A model generated the notes under the pieces. That model saw nothing but the letters and a program-made list of their open reading frames with translations. It had not been told where the DNA came from and ran no database searches. DNA of 64,000 bases. Source: Stereum hirsutum FP-91666 SS1. Taxonomy: Eukaryota > Basidiomycota > Agaricomycetes > Russulales > Stereaceae. Each line of letters begins with the position of its first letter. Positions within the stretch are counted from its first letter, which is position 1. The stretch is taken from assembly GCF_000264905.1 (NCBI RefSeq), contig NW_006763131.1, positions 3,733,753-3,797,752 of the forward strand, written 5' to 3'. This document shows positions 47,046 to 57,587 of the stretch, in pieces. The position numbers and the translations under genes are program-made.

Positions 47046-47286
47046 ACCATCCAACTGGTGCAGAGCTTTGAGCAAGAAACGTTCATCCAACTGAACACCA
47101 TTGTCCATCCAACCGGATCATGACATTGCTGTTCATCCAACTGAACACGGTTTGGCTGACCCTCCCATCACCAGAGGGGACGCATTACCCATCCAACTGG
47201 GACAATGCAAGCCTGTTCATCCAACTGAACGTCTTCGTGCATCGTATGTGGCCCAGATGTGGCGGGTCACCGGTCCATCCAACTGG
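47046..47286 (+). repeat. array of seven short hairpins with invariant TCCAAC loop and co-varying arms
   Basis: Seven copies of a 12-16 nt unit lie in 241 bp, 89 nt after the stop of cystathionine gamma-synthase. The TCCAAC cores begin at 47050, 47086, 47108, 47136, 47192, 47220 and 47278. Each is flanked by complementary arms: ACCA/TGGT (47046-47059), GTTCA/TGAAC (47081-47096), TCC/GGA with one mismatch next to the loop (47104-47117), GTTCA/TGAAC (47131-47146), CCCA/TGGG (47188-47201), GTTCA/TGAAC (47215-47230), CCA/TGG (47275-47286). The base outside CA..TG is C/G, T/A, C/G, T/A, C/G, T/A, C/G in order. A related hairpin, CCCTC/GAGGG with loop CCATCACCA, lies at 47160-47178. Spacers are not conserved and the spacings are not multiples of three, so it is not a protein repeat. 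Function unknown; it may fall in the 3' UTR. Confidence 0.85.
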
Positions 47287-47506
47287 TCCTGTTTTTGGCA
47301 GCAACCTAGGGGATGATAAGCAGAGAATATTTTATGGGATATAGCACGCTGTGTTGTGCATGGAAGTATGGTGGTGCGAGTGCATTCGTTTGCCAACATA
47401 ACTGTCTACGTCGAAGTCTTTCTTGTGGTAGTGAATAACAGTACGAAAAAGAAACCCTTCATTTTTCCTTCGAGACCTTCAAGCGAACGTGATACGAGGC
47501 CCCACT

Positions 47507-48386
47507 CTACAACACAGCCTTGATCGCACCATAGAAACTTTTCAGTTCCTTCACCGACGAAGGACCCCCACGAAGCAACTCCTTGCCCTTGACCGCATAT
47601 TTGTACCCCACGCAGACCGGACATGGTATATCCCCCAAACAGCTGCCAAACAAACTGCTCCACCTGCACGTCCGAAACACAGATATTCAGCACAAGGCCT
47701 GAAGTCTGGAAGGTCGGGATAACTTACCGTCGACTAACGCCACCACAACCCGGACAAATAAACCGATTACCGCGACACTCAGGACACTCGTAATTCTTCC
47801 TAACGATGCCGCCCGTACACGGGACGATCGTCTGCCTGCATTTCTCGACAGAAACCCAGGTAATAATAGTATCCCGACTCTTGTCCCGGTTGGCCCACTC
47901 GTCTTCCCAGTCGTCGTCGTCGTGGACGATCTCCACCTCGACACACGATACTTCCATATCAAGGGCTTCATACGATTCGTCCGGTCGCAGAATGACGGGA
48001 CTGTAGACGAGCATGTTGAAGCATTCACCTTCTTCTTCGTGGGGGCCGAGCTCGAGCTCACGGATGACGAACGGGCCAAGGTCTCTGCGTATCCATGGCA
48101 CTTTCAAGTTGGCGCCACTCGACTCGAACTCCTCTTCGTCCTTCAAGCAGAGAACGACTTCTTTGTCCCGGCAGTCGCGGAGGATGTCAAGAAAGAGCTC
48201 ACGACGGAGGAGATCGTTGAAGTGTCGGCAGACGAGAGCCAGGTTCTTCCGGTCGGAGAGGGGCAGGAAGCTCGAGATATGGAGTTGGAGTTCGGGGGGC
48301 ATGTCGCAAAGTGATTTCTTCGGTGTAGAGCGTCGATTTTGACCCTGACGCCGGGGTTTCCTTTGCTGTTTCTTGGACTTGGCCAT
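47507..48386 (-). CDS. F-box protein with C-terminal Cys-rich zinc-binding segment
   Basis: A 271-residue protein. After a basic start (KSKKQQRKPRRQGQNRR) comes an F-box, LCDMPPELQLHISSFLPLSD followed by RKNLALVCRHFNDLLRRELF, which binds Skp1 in SCF ubiquitin ligases. The middle part (WIRRDLGPFVIRELELGP and a stretch rich in Asp/Glu) is unlike known substrate-binding repeats. The C-terminus has three CxxC pairs: YECPECRGNRFICPGCGG and, in the second exon, DIPCPVCVGYKYAVKGK, probably one or two zinc knuckles. Exons: 48386-47728 and 47663-47507, intron 64 nt; the splice joins VSR to RWSS. A TATATAAA box lies 85 nt upstream. The substrate is unknown. Confidence 0.85.
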
Positions 48387-48761
48387 GGTTGTTGTGGCCG
48401 ACAGTGATAGTTGAGGCGAGTGGGAGAAATACGAGGAAGAGGTGGTCAGAAAGGTTAGCGGCAGAGGAGCTTTATATATGCGCGCCACCGTCGTTATTGC
48501 CCCTTTGTTTAAGACCCAGAAGTCGAACAAAGGACATATACCAAACTTGGTCTTTGTCTCCCTTTGCTCTGGACCAGGAGCGTGGCTCCGACTCATCCAG
48601 CCAGGTAAGTTATCAAGCAAATGAATCAGATTGTGGTGGTATATGATCCAACAAAATAGAATATTGTCCATAGCATGCAGATGAACGCGGATACGATATG
48701 ATATGATGTGCGAAAGACGACAGAAACAAAGAATAAGATAGATGAATAGGGAAATGTACCA
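48387..48761. other. intergenic, promoter of the F-box gene and 3' flank of the golgin gene
   Basis: Both neighbours are on the minus strand. Holds the TATA box listed separately. No other feature recognised. Confidence 0.4.
48471..48478 (-). promoter_or_regulatory. TATA box of the F-box gene
   Basis: TATATAAA on the minus strand, 85 nt upstream of the ATG at 48386, in consensus form with GC-rich sequence before it. Confidence 0.55.
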
Positions 48762-51700
48762 TCAGACTTTGGCTATCAGCCGACGAGTCTCCTGGGGCGT
48801 GAAATGCAAGATGATAGAAAGCACCCGGACCAGATTTGGCTATGATCCAAAAGGTCAGTCAGTACGGGTTCATGCTCAGGCTCTGGGAGAATAAGCCGCT
48901 CACCCTCATTTCCTTGTGCTCCAGGAACTGCAAGATCACGTTCCTCAAATACTCAAGATTGACCTCTTCCTCGTTCGCAGTCGATGGCGACGGCGATCCG
49001 ACCCTCGGCGACCCATTCCGTGATGGCACAGACGAAGATACAGGCGAAGCTGGTCGAGGACTCTCCACTGGGGGCTCTGCTCGCGGGGAGCTCCAGTAGC
49101 CTACACCCGGGTTTCGCTGGCGCTCTAGGAGTGCGGCGGAAGATTGGACTTTGCGTAACTCGTCTCGCAATGTCTGGGGAGAACGGTTAGTTTTGATGAG
49201 GAGGAAAGGAAGGATAGAGGAGAAGATGTGGCGTACTTTGTTGTGCGCCCGCGCTTGAGATTCACGGACTTTGACTTCCTCCAGGTGTTGCTCAAGCACC
49301 TTGATTTTCGCATTGAGCTCCGCCTGTATCTGCTTCGCAGAATTCTACAACCGACGCATCAGCACTTGCTCCACCACCTCTTCAACTCTTCCAAACGCAA
49401 AATAAAAACACCCACCTCAACATCAACCAACTGCTCCGCCTTCGCCTGCCACTGCTCCACCAGCCCCCTCTGCCCCTTCACCTCCTCCCTCAACTTTTCA
49501 ATCTCCGCCCTCAACCCCTCCACTACATCCTCCTCGCTCTGCCTCGTCCTCGCCGACGAATCGACCGCCGCCCTCAACCTCTCCACCTCCCTCGCCCTTG
49601 CGTCCAGCTTCCGACTCCACTCCACCTCCACCTCGTCCCTCTCCGCCTCCACGCCCGCCAACTGCCTCCTCAGCTCCGCAATCTTCGCCTCGTACTTCGC
49701 CTCTGCAGACGACAGCAGGCGCGCGACATCTTCCGCCGAGCTCGACGCCAACGATGACCCACGCGCAACTTCCTTCGACTCCTGGTCCCGACGGAACTCG
49801 GACAGTTCTTCACTTGCGAGTGAGAGACGGTCATTCGTCTCGCGCAGCTGGTATTGCAGTTCGGTGGCTTGGGATTGGAGGACTTCGAGGTGGGATTGTG
49901 AGGATTCGAGTTCGGCTTGGCGGAGTTGGAGTTGGTCGAAGATGCTGTCTTTTTCGGCTGAGAGGACTTGGACGGATGATTCGAGGGTCGAGATTTGCGC
50001 GATCTTGGTTGACAGAGTTTGTTCGTACGACGACTGTTACGGATGGCTCAGGTCAGTTGATACATACATATATATATGGACGGTTATCACGTCTTCGAAA
50101 GAAACGAAAGACAGACCTTGGAAGTGATGGCCTCTAGCTCAAAATGCGACCTCAGCGCCGCCATATCCCTCTCCGCCTTCTCTTTCACGCCCATCATCTC
50201 CCTCTCCGCCTCCCTCCTCACCTGCGCCACCGCACTCTCCTTCTCCCCTCTCGCCCTCTCCACCTCCGCCCCCAACCTCGCCCTCTCCGCCCCCTCCCTC
50301 TCCCTCTCCACCTTCTCCCTCTCCCTTAGCTCCCTCGACTCTCTAACCGCCTCGTCCCGCTCCTTCTCCGTCTTCAAGGACTTCTGCCTCACAGTCTTCA
50401 ACAAACTCATCGCCTTCGTCCTCTTCTCCTCCTCATCCTTCAGCGCCGCCTTCGTCTTCTCGAGCTCCGCCTGCAGGGTGCTAATCTCGGATTTTTGTGC
50501 GAGCGATGCGGATTCGAGCGAGGTGGAGGAGGAGGTGGAGGCGGCGAGGAGCGCTTCGGCTTCGGAGAGCTGTTTGCGGAGGAGGTCGATTTGGGCGGAT
50601 TGGGAGTGCGATTCGAGGCGGTGGGTTTCGCGGAGTTCGTCGATGCGTTCTTCTTGGCCTGTGTGTACGTGTATGTGTGTGCAGAAAATGGGGGGTTTGT
50701 GAGTTTTTTGTCGTTCGTGATACTTACTGCGGTGTTGACGTACGGATGAGTTTGCCATTCAGACGTTTGATTTCGTCCTGGGACATCTAAAATGGAGTTT
50801 AAGTCAGCGGAATGACGATGCGAGGCTGAGCGGCTGAGCAGAAGAACGGAATGGAATGTGCGCAGAACTGACTTCGACTTTCAGCGTGAAATTGGTTAAA
50901 AACTCGCGGAGGCCTTCCGCATCCTGAACGCTCTGCACAGGCGTAAGCTCCTGCACGACCTTATCCGCCGCCAATTTTTCAGACTGAAGCCTCTTGAAAG
51001 ACGTGGACACATCTAGAACCAAGCCTTGAGAAAGCGTTAAACTGGGATAGGAGGGCAAAAAACGTACCGGAGAACCGTTGTTCGACGAGCTTGAGCCGTT
51101 CGCGTAAGGTTTCGACGTCGGATTCGCTGGGACTTGAGGAATTGGCGATAGGTACTTCTTGTTGCTCAGTGTTGAGAGCCTCGTTCGTCTCTTCTGCTTT
51201 CTCCTCTTCCTTCGGTTCGTCCTGTGAAGTAGGCTCGACAGCCGACAAAGCTTCACCCGTCGTGGTGACCTCTTCCGTCTGAGCCGGAACCTCTACCTCT
51301 TCCGTCTGAGCCGGAACCTCTACCTCTTCCTCCAGTTTCTTCCCCTCCTCGACACTAGTTTCTGCGCCATCTCCAGGGGACGAAACCTGCTCCTCGGAAG
51401 GCGGCGCAGACGCTCCCAACTCTTTACCCTCGTCTCCGACAGCCCCATCCGGCGAACTTGGCAACTCAACATCGACTCCAAGATGTTTATCCTCCACCAC
51501 AGGTACCGGTATCGGTATCTCAATAGCGCTCGGCGGCTGCGAAGTCACAACCGACGAGACTCCATCCGTGTTCAAAGCGTGAATAGAGAGTTGTTCCTGT
51601 TCTTGTGGTGGCTGTGGCTGTGGCGGTTGTGGTTGCTGTTGCTGTTCGGGCTGAGGTAGAGGTAGAGGTGGCGACATCGGTAATGGGATGGATGAAGCGA

Positions 51701-52238
51701 AAGCGGGGACGGTGGGTGAGAGTGGATGGTCGATGACTGGGACTGGGACTGCGGTGGTGGTGGTGTTGGTGGTGGATACGCGGGGGGTATGGCTCATCGA
51801 GGGTGTACGTGGACTCGGGTGTGCGATGGCGTTCGTGGTCGGGTTCGCGGCCATGCTCGTGGTCGTGGATGGGCTCGCGTTTGTGTTTGTGGTTGCGCTC
51901 ACAACAGAATCTCCAGAACCACTAGAGCTAACAGGGCCATGATTCGCAGTAACAGCAGTAACAGCAGCAGCAGACGAAGACGAAGAGTGGCCAGCCCTCG
52001 CAGCAGCCGCAGCCCTCAACCGATCCTCCAATCTCCCCTTCGGTCTATCCACAGACGCAGACGACGCATGTCCATGTCCAGGCGCAGGGCTCCCCGAGCG
52101 CGCGGTTCCATTTCCTGTTCCATCGACGGAGGGAGCGGGGGAAGAGGTTCGGGGTATAGTGTTAGTTTCTTGGGAGGCGGAGGGGCGGTGGACGGGCTGT
52201 GCGAGGCCTTCGACTACGTTGCGGAATTGGGAGAACAT
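48762..52238 (-). CDS. golgin with long coiled coil and C-terminal GRIP/GRAB-like domain
   Basis: A 989-residue Golgi tether. It starts MFSQFRNVVEGLAQP, an amphipathic helix typical of fungal golgins of the Rud3/Imh1 kind, followed by about 330 disordered Ser/Pro/Thr/Gln-rich residues and then some 450 residues of heptad coiled coil rich in Glu, Leu, Lys and Arg. The C-terminus has EEEVNLEYLRNVILQFLEHK, EMRPNLVRVLSIILHFTPQE and TRRLIAKV: the GRIP/GRAB signature with Tyr and Leu that binds Arl1 or Arf1. Exons: 52238-51068, 51012-50873, 50786-50744, 50658-50117, 50033-49416, 49344-49237, 49173-48904, 48839-48762. The last splice completes the domain. Because coiled-coil codons are strongly biased, long open frames appear on the opposite strand; they are shadows. 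Confidence 0.92.
51271..51324 (-). repeat. 27-bp tandem repeat, two copies, inside the golgin exon 1
   Basis: Two identical 27-bp units (51271-51297, 51298-51324) encode EVEVPAQTE-type nonapeptides in tandem in the disordered part of the golgin. A partial third copy follows. Such in-frame units vary readily between strains. Confidence 0.85.
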
Positions 52239-53235
52239 CACGGATTGTCTCGCCCGTGTGGGGTTGGGCGGAGAGTGCGCTGGCGGGGCGCCTTGCGACG
52301 GTTGGGAGAAGCGAAGGCAGGGTTTGGGTGAAGTTAAGGACTTGTTACCTTGCTTGAAGGTCCTTCCTACCCCCGTAATTCCTCAGAATCGTCCCGGAAA
52401 TAAACAAGGACAAACAGCGGACTTATTATGTGGCACCAGTGTGTGGCGTCGCAGAGGGTCTGACCGCTACCTTCACTGCGGCCAGACGTGACTGCAGCGA
52501 TTCAAATGCAGACGTTGATGTTCTGAACTGGGTTGTCGATAATTAACGGCAGCAGTTTAAATATAGGGCTTTGCGACTCGCGGTGCCAGCACAAAATGAC
52601 GGGGCCTCCACATAAAAGTGCTATACTTGCTCTATCATATAGCAGGGAACCTTTCTATGTGCTGTGAGCATCGTGTTCAAATAACATTGACCGTAATCAC
52701 GAATCAGTCTCGCGCTAGACGGATAACTTGCCGTCGGATGCAATGAGGGCCCATACCGTTCGCTGCCTTGACATTTGGGTTCATCGGCCTCTGCTTTGCC
52801 TTGGAAGAATCTCGAGTCAACTTGACTGGATCGCAGAATGTTGACAATGACTGGGGCCGCCGGGCACGGCGTAAGCACTCCCAATCCCGTTCAAAAACAT
52901 GTGGTATAGAGCAGACCAGAAGTGCTTGTGCAAGTGATTTACCACAGACTGGTAACCACTCTCTATAGCAGGGTATGTGACGGCTGCGCGAGTACAATGT
53001 ATTTACCAAGCAAGGTGGCTGCTGCCGAAGGTAGCGCTCCCCCAGTTTCGAGGTAAACGCTGGTAAACGCCGCAGCTTGGCCACGTTCACGTGACGCATT
53101 CGGTTCTTGGGCATTCTGAATTCACTGAACAGCGAACAACTTTGGATGGATGAACAAATAGTATTTCAAACGGTGAGACAGGGGTGGTATAATATAGCCA
53201 GAGAGATGAGTAATTAGTGTTACAGCGACTGTCAA
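52239..53235. other. intergenic, no gene recognised
   Basis: About 1 kb. A 136-codon minus-strand frame at 52704-53114 is basic and Cys-containing but has no known motif; its codon use does not resemble the genes here. No RNA gene or element ends found. Confidence 0.4.
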
Positions 53236-54431
53236 CTACGAACTCCCCTCAGCATCCGGGGCCACATCGACCTCCTTGCCCTTTCCGTTAGGCAACGGTG
53301 AGGAGGATGAAGGCGGTAATGAGAACAGGGGGGCAGAGCTAGAAGACGGTGGTGGTGTAAGGCCAGAAGAAGAAGGACCCAGCTGCCATGCGGGTATCGA
53401 AGGTCGTGCAGGGATCTTGGGCAACGGAGAGGCGGGTGCGCCACCGACAGAAGGACCACGACTGAGCAGAAGCGCTTTCAGCGACTTGAGCTCTTGTTGG
53501 AGTTCCGCTAATGACTGGTTCTGGCTCTCCTTGTTTTTCTCGATCATCTGGAAGACACCGTGTATATTAATACAGGGCAAAAACGTCGATGTTTGTGAGG
53601 GTGCGACATACCTTGGGGAGCATATCCCGAATATTGTTCACCTCTTCTCTGATCTCGCGCATTTCGTCCCTCGTCTTCACTTCGCCCTCACGCATCTCCT
53701 TCACCGCGTCCTCGACATCAGCCACAGTCCTGTCCACCTTCGCGCCCTGTTCCTCGACCGCCACCTTGACCGCGGCGGTGTCCGCCTGTATTTCTTTCAG
53801 CAGGGCTTCGGCGGCATCGAATTGGGCAGTGAGCGCGTCCCGGTCTTCTTCATATGCGGTAGAGGTCGGTGGCCGGAGGTGCGGCAGGAGATATTTCTTT
53901 CACGTGAAAACGGTAAGAGGGGCTGGGGCCACAGGAAATAGTCAAAGAAACACACCCTGGCGAGAGCAATAGCACCATATGCAACAGAGCCAGAGATTAC
54001 GGCTGTAATCTTAACGGTTTACGAAGTAAGAGGAATGTGTGAGCATTAGAGGGAGGAAGAAGGACGGACGAAGTAGTCCCGCCAGTCCCACTGTTGCGCG
54101 ATCGGGGCCACAGCAGACGCGTACGGCGAGGGACCATAGTAAGAATTGAACGGCTGCTGATACGAAGGGCCTGCTGGTGCTGAACCATTCTGTGTGGTAG
54201 CAGCAGCCTGCCTCAGAGCATCCTCGATTTCTGCGCTGTTCAGCCCCTTTGCTTCGAGGAACTGCACTTTCTGAGCGAGGGGTGACCCTTGGGTCTACGG
54301 TCGCAACCAAAATACGGTTCAACATCCTTTGATGCGATAAACAGCGAGAGAACACGAACCTTTGGGTCGGCGAGAAAGGCGACGGCATTCTGGATGAGCT
54401 CGAGCCTTGAGTGTGGGGTAGTGGACTGCAT
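53236..54431 (-). CDS. PEX14: peroxisomal membrane docking protein PEX14
   Basis: A 315-residue peroxin. The N-terminal domain is clear: RLELIQNAVAFLADPKTQGS, then LAQKVQFLEAKGLNSAEIED, ALRQAAA; it binds WxxxF/Y motifs of the Pex5 receptor. A Tyr/Pro linker leads to WDWRDYF and a hydrophobic segment ITAVISGSVAYGAIALARKY (membrane), then a coiled coil with EIREEVNNIRDMLPKMIEKN and a Pro/Ser-rich tail. This is the complete Pex14 layout: with Pex13 and Pex17 it forms the docking complex and the import pore. Exons: 54431-54360, 54294-54070, 54009-53956, 53896-53612, 53547-53236; introns of 65, 60, 59 and 64 nt. Its start codon is 111 bp from that of the mitochondrial EF-Tu gene on the other strand. 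Confidence 0.95.
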
Positions 54432-54542
54432 GAGAGTGTTGACCCTAACCCGAGGCGGGTCTAAGCCCGGGACGGCCCTCGAGATTTTCCGTTTCGCATT
54501 CGCTGGCCAGCCAGTTTGCTTTCCTCCTTGCCTCCATCCACC
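54432..54542. promoter_or_regulatory. compact bidirectional promoter, PEX14 and mitochondrial EF-Tu
   Basis: Only 111 bp separate the two diverging ATG codons, so both promoters and leaders must overlap. The sequence is GC-rich around 54445-54475 and CT-rich toward the plus-strand ATG. Confidence 0.6.
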
Positions 54543-56646
54543 ATGTTCCGGTCACACCTCGTGCAGCCTGGGGCTGTCGCCCGCAGGCTGTATTCCTCAT
54601 CAGGTCCGTCTTCATACGTTCATATCAACCTTCGACGCGACTGACGCGTTTTTGTTTGTCGTTTGCATTCGATGTAGCCGTCTCGAAAGCGCTTGCCAGC
54701 CCGTGCGCCCGCGTCGCTTCCCGAAACACTTCGTTGCTTCAGGCTGCATCGTCCTCGAAACACGCCCTTCGCTGGGGTGCGTAACTTTCGCATTTCGTGC
54801 TGAGCTATGTAGTTGAATAGAGACGTATTATGTAGCGCCTGTTCGAGGCTACGCCGAGCTGTTCTCCCGCGCCAAGCCGCACATGAACATCGGTACCATC
54901 GGTATGTACCTTCTCAACCCTCACAATTTACAACTTATTCATACTATCTTCCTTCGGCGAACAGGCCACGTCGACCACGGCAAGACGACCCTGACCGCCG
55001 CCATCACCAAAGTACTCTCCCTGACTGGAGGTGCGAAGTTCACGGACTACTCCCAAATCGACAGAGCCCCGGAAGAAAAGGCTCGTGGTATCACCATCAA
55101 CTCTGCGCACGTAGAATACGAAACGGACTCGCGGCACTATGGACACATCGACTGTCCCGGTCACGCTGATTGTGAGCACCAGCTTTCACCTTTGCTTTAC
55201 TCCTTTGCACCCCCCCCCCCCTCTCCCCCCGATTGCGTCACACTCACTGACACGGGATTTACCCACACAGATATCAAGAACATGATCACTGGTGCGGCTC
55301 AAATGGACGGTGCCATCATCGTCGTCTCCGCCACGGACGGTCAAATGCCGCAAACTCGTGAACATCTCCTCCTCGCCCGTCAGGTCGGCATCAAGAAGCT
55401 CGTCGTCTTCATCAACAAGGTCGACCAGATCTCAGACCCGGAAATGCTCGAGCTCGTCGATATGGAGATGCGCGACTTGCTCGGGACGTACAACTTCGAC
55501 GGAGAAGGCACGCCGATCGTCATGGGCTCTGCGCTCGCTGCCCTCGACGGACGCGACCCCGAAATTGGCGAGAAGAAGATCTTGGAGTTGGTCAAGGCTT
55601 GTGATGAATGGCTTGAGCTCCCCCCTCGTATGTTCCCCTCCGTACCGTACCGTGTTTGCCGGACAGCGCTTAAGCGAGTGTTTCCTTCTCCCAGGTGACC
55701 TTGAGAAGCCCTTCCTCATGCCCGTTGAAGGTATGTTGCTTCATAACTTTTGCTGAAGGGAACCGGTTTCAAATACAGTGAACAGACGTTTTCTCTATCT
55801 CCGGACGTGGTACCGTCGCGACTGGCCGTGTCGAGCGTGGTGTCGCCACCAAGGGTGCTGAAGTCGAGATCGTCGGTCTCGGTGCTCAGTTCAAGACGAC
55901 TCTTACCGGTATCGGTGAGTATCATTAGTCTTGATTAAGCCCCTCTTCAGCCACTGATAGCGCTTTCAGAGATGTTCCACAAGGAGTTGGACAGGGTGAG
56001 CTGATTTTTTACGAGTCAATCGTGCCGATATGATGGCTGACATTTGTGCAGGGTCAAGCTGGCGACAACATGGGTGCTCTCCTCCGTGGTGTCAAGCGTG
56101 AGCAGATCCACCGTGGAATGGTCATCATCGCTCCTGGCTCCATGAAGCCCGTCACCAAATTCCAGGCTCAGATCTACGTGAGTACGGTCCCTCTGCTTCA
56201 CAGCGTCACATACTGAACATCGTTTATATACATACAGGTCCTCACCAAGGATGAAGGTGGACGTTATACTCCTTTCGTCCAGAACTACCGTCCCCAGCTC
56301 TTCCTCCGTACCGCCGATGTCACCGTCGGTCTCACATGGCCAGAGGAGACCGCCGATGCTGACGAGAAGATGGTACGTCCTCGACGACGATAGTTCCATA
56401 TTCGCGTTCTCGTTCTTGGTGGCTCATTCTGCGTTCGATACAGGTCATGCCCGGTGATAACGTCGAGATGGTCTGCAGTCTCGTGCACGAAGTCGCCGCT
56501 GAGGTCGGATCCCGCTTCACTCTCCGTGAAGGCGGCAAGACCAGTACGTCACCCTTCCACCCTATCCTCCTTTCACCGCACGCACAACTGACCGTTCACT
56601 CGATAATGTAGTCGGTACCGGTATCGTGACCAAAATTCTCTCATAA
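54543..56646 (+). CDS. TUF1: elongation factor Tu, mitochondrial
   Basis: A 458-residue GTPase that brings aminoacyl-tRNA to mitochondrial ribosomes. The N-terminus ([19 protein letters not shown]) is an Arg/Ser-rich presequence. G1 is [12 protein letters not shown]2 lies in [14 protein letters not shown]3 is [21 protein letters not shown]4 is NKVD and G5 is GSALAAL. Domains 2 and 3 follow with [15 protein letters not shown] and [19 protein letters not shown]. Twelve exons: 54543-54603, 54678-54776, 54836-54901, 54965-55171, 55271-55627, 55695-55730, 55786-55914, 55970-55995, 56052-56177, 56238-56372, 56444-56543, 56612-56646. Exons 6, 8 and 12 are only 26-36 nt. In intron 6 the acceptor is TGAACAG at 55785, not the nearer ATACAG. 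Confidence 0.97.
55210..55230 (+). repeat. poly-C tract in an intron of TUF1
   Basis: Twelve C, then TCT and six C, inside intron 4 (55172-55270), acting as part of a pyrimidine-rich tract upstream of the acceptor CACACAG. The exact length is prone to slippage and to sequencing error. Confidence 0.7.
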
Positions 56647-57587
56647 AGAGGCTCTGCTTGAGCTCAGCAGCTCATCAGTCTCCGCTTCCTACGGACAGAC
56701 CACCCTAATTAGACGGTTCAGGTTCAAATAGTCTTGACTACTTACCACAAAGCATATCCATATCCATATCCCATGCATATGGCATTGGTTGTTTGCTCTG
56801 TCATCCCCGCCTCTTAGAATCTCCCACTGCCCGAGATCTAGCTACCTACCTACCATCGTCACCGTCAATATCATTCGCATTTTCTCTTTGCTGCTTCTTT
56901 TCTTTTTTCGTCTGATGATGATGAGCCGTCGACTTTTACTTTCTTGTTTTCTCTTTCATGTATAGTACCACCCCACATAACATAACATAACCTCCTCCAG
57001 CTCAATCAGCTCAGTCAGTCACCGTGACAATCTTTATGCATCTTTTGCCTATGCCATTTGGAGAGGCCGGTGGATGATTCAGTGGCTGAGATGGAGAGGG
57101 AAGAGACAAGTCGTAATCTTCGTTGCATGGTCAAAATATATATATGCTCAAGAAACGCCGTGGATTGTGTTTCGGGGAAGCTACTGCAATCCCGATGTTG
57201 TTTGGGTGTGGTGTGAGTGCTTATGTTCACAAATGAGCGCACGACTTCCTGCGCCAATAATCCGTGCACATGTGCAAACAATGTGCGAGCGATGATCCTG
57301 ATGTTTACTTCGATTGCCGAATAAGTACATGAGCCTGACACATAGAGGGGAGTAAAAAAGTGTTTCCAGAAAAAGGGTAGGTGGTAGGTGGTAGGTGGAT
57401 GGATCGGTGGCTGGGGTGGGTGGGAAGAGAGTACACGACGAGGACAGGCAAGAGAGAGAGAGAAAAACTACTAGAGAAACAACGCCCGTCAGCATCGACT
57501 TTAAAAAACCCAATATACAGACATGACATGCATTATATAAAGCACCGACACCGTCCACGTCCTCAACGCCTCGGCTCAACCCACACC
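56647..57587. other. intergenic between convergent genes
   Basis: The first few hundred bases are T/C-rich and look like the 3' UTR of TUF1. A GTAGGTGGTAG direct repeat of about seven bases occurs near 57377-57398. No gene recognised. Confidence 0.45.

Noticed and set aside
47046..47286. CRISPR array
   Set aside because: Units are only 12-16 nt, spacing is irregular, arms vary, and the host is a eukaryote; no cas genes are near.
47046..47286. Peptide repeat coding (FIQLN or VHPTE in plus-strand frames)
   Set aside because: Core spacings of 36, 22, 28, 56, 28 and 58 nt put the copies in different frames, so the repeat is not conserved as protein.
49228..50749. Long Ser-rich and Arg-rich ORFs on the plus strand
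   Set aside because: They are antisense shadows of the golgin coiled-coil exons, whose heptads and splice sites are clear on the minus strand.
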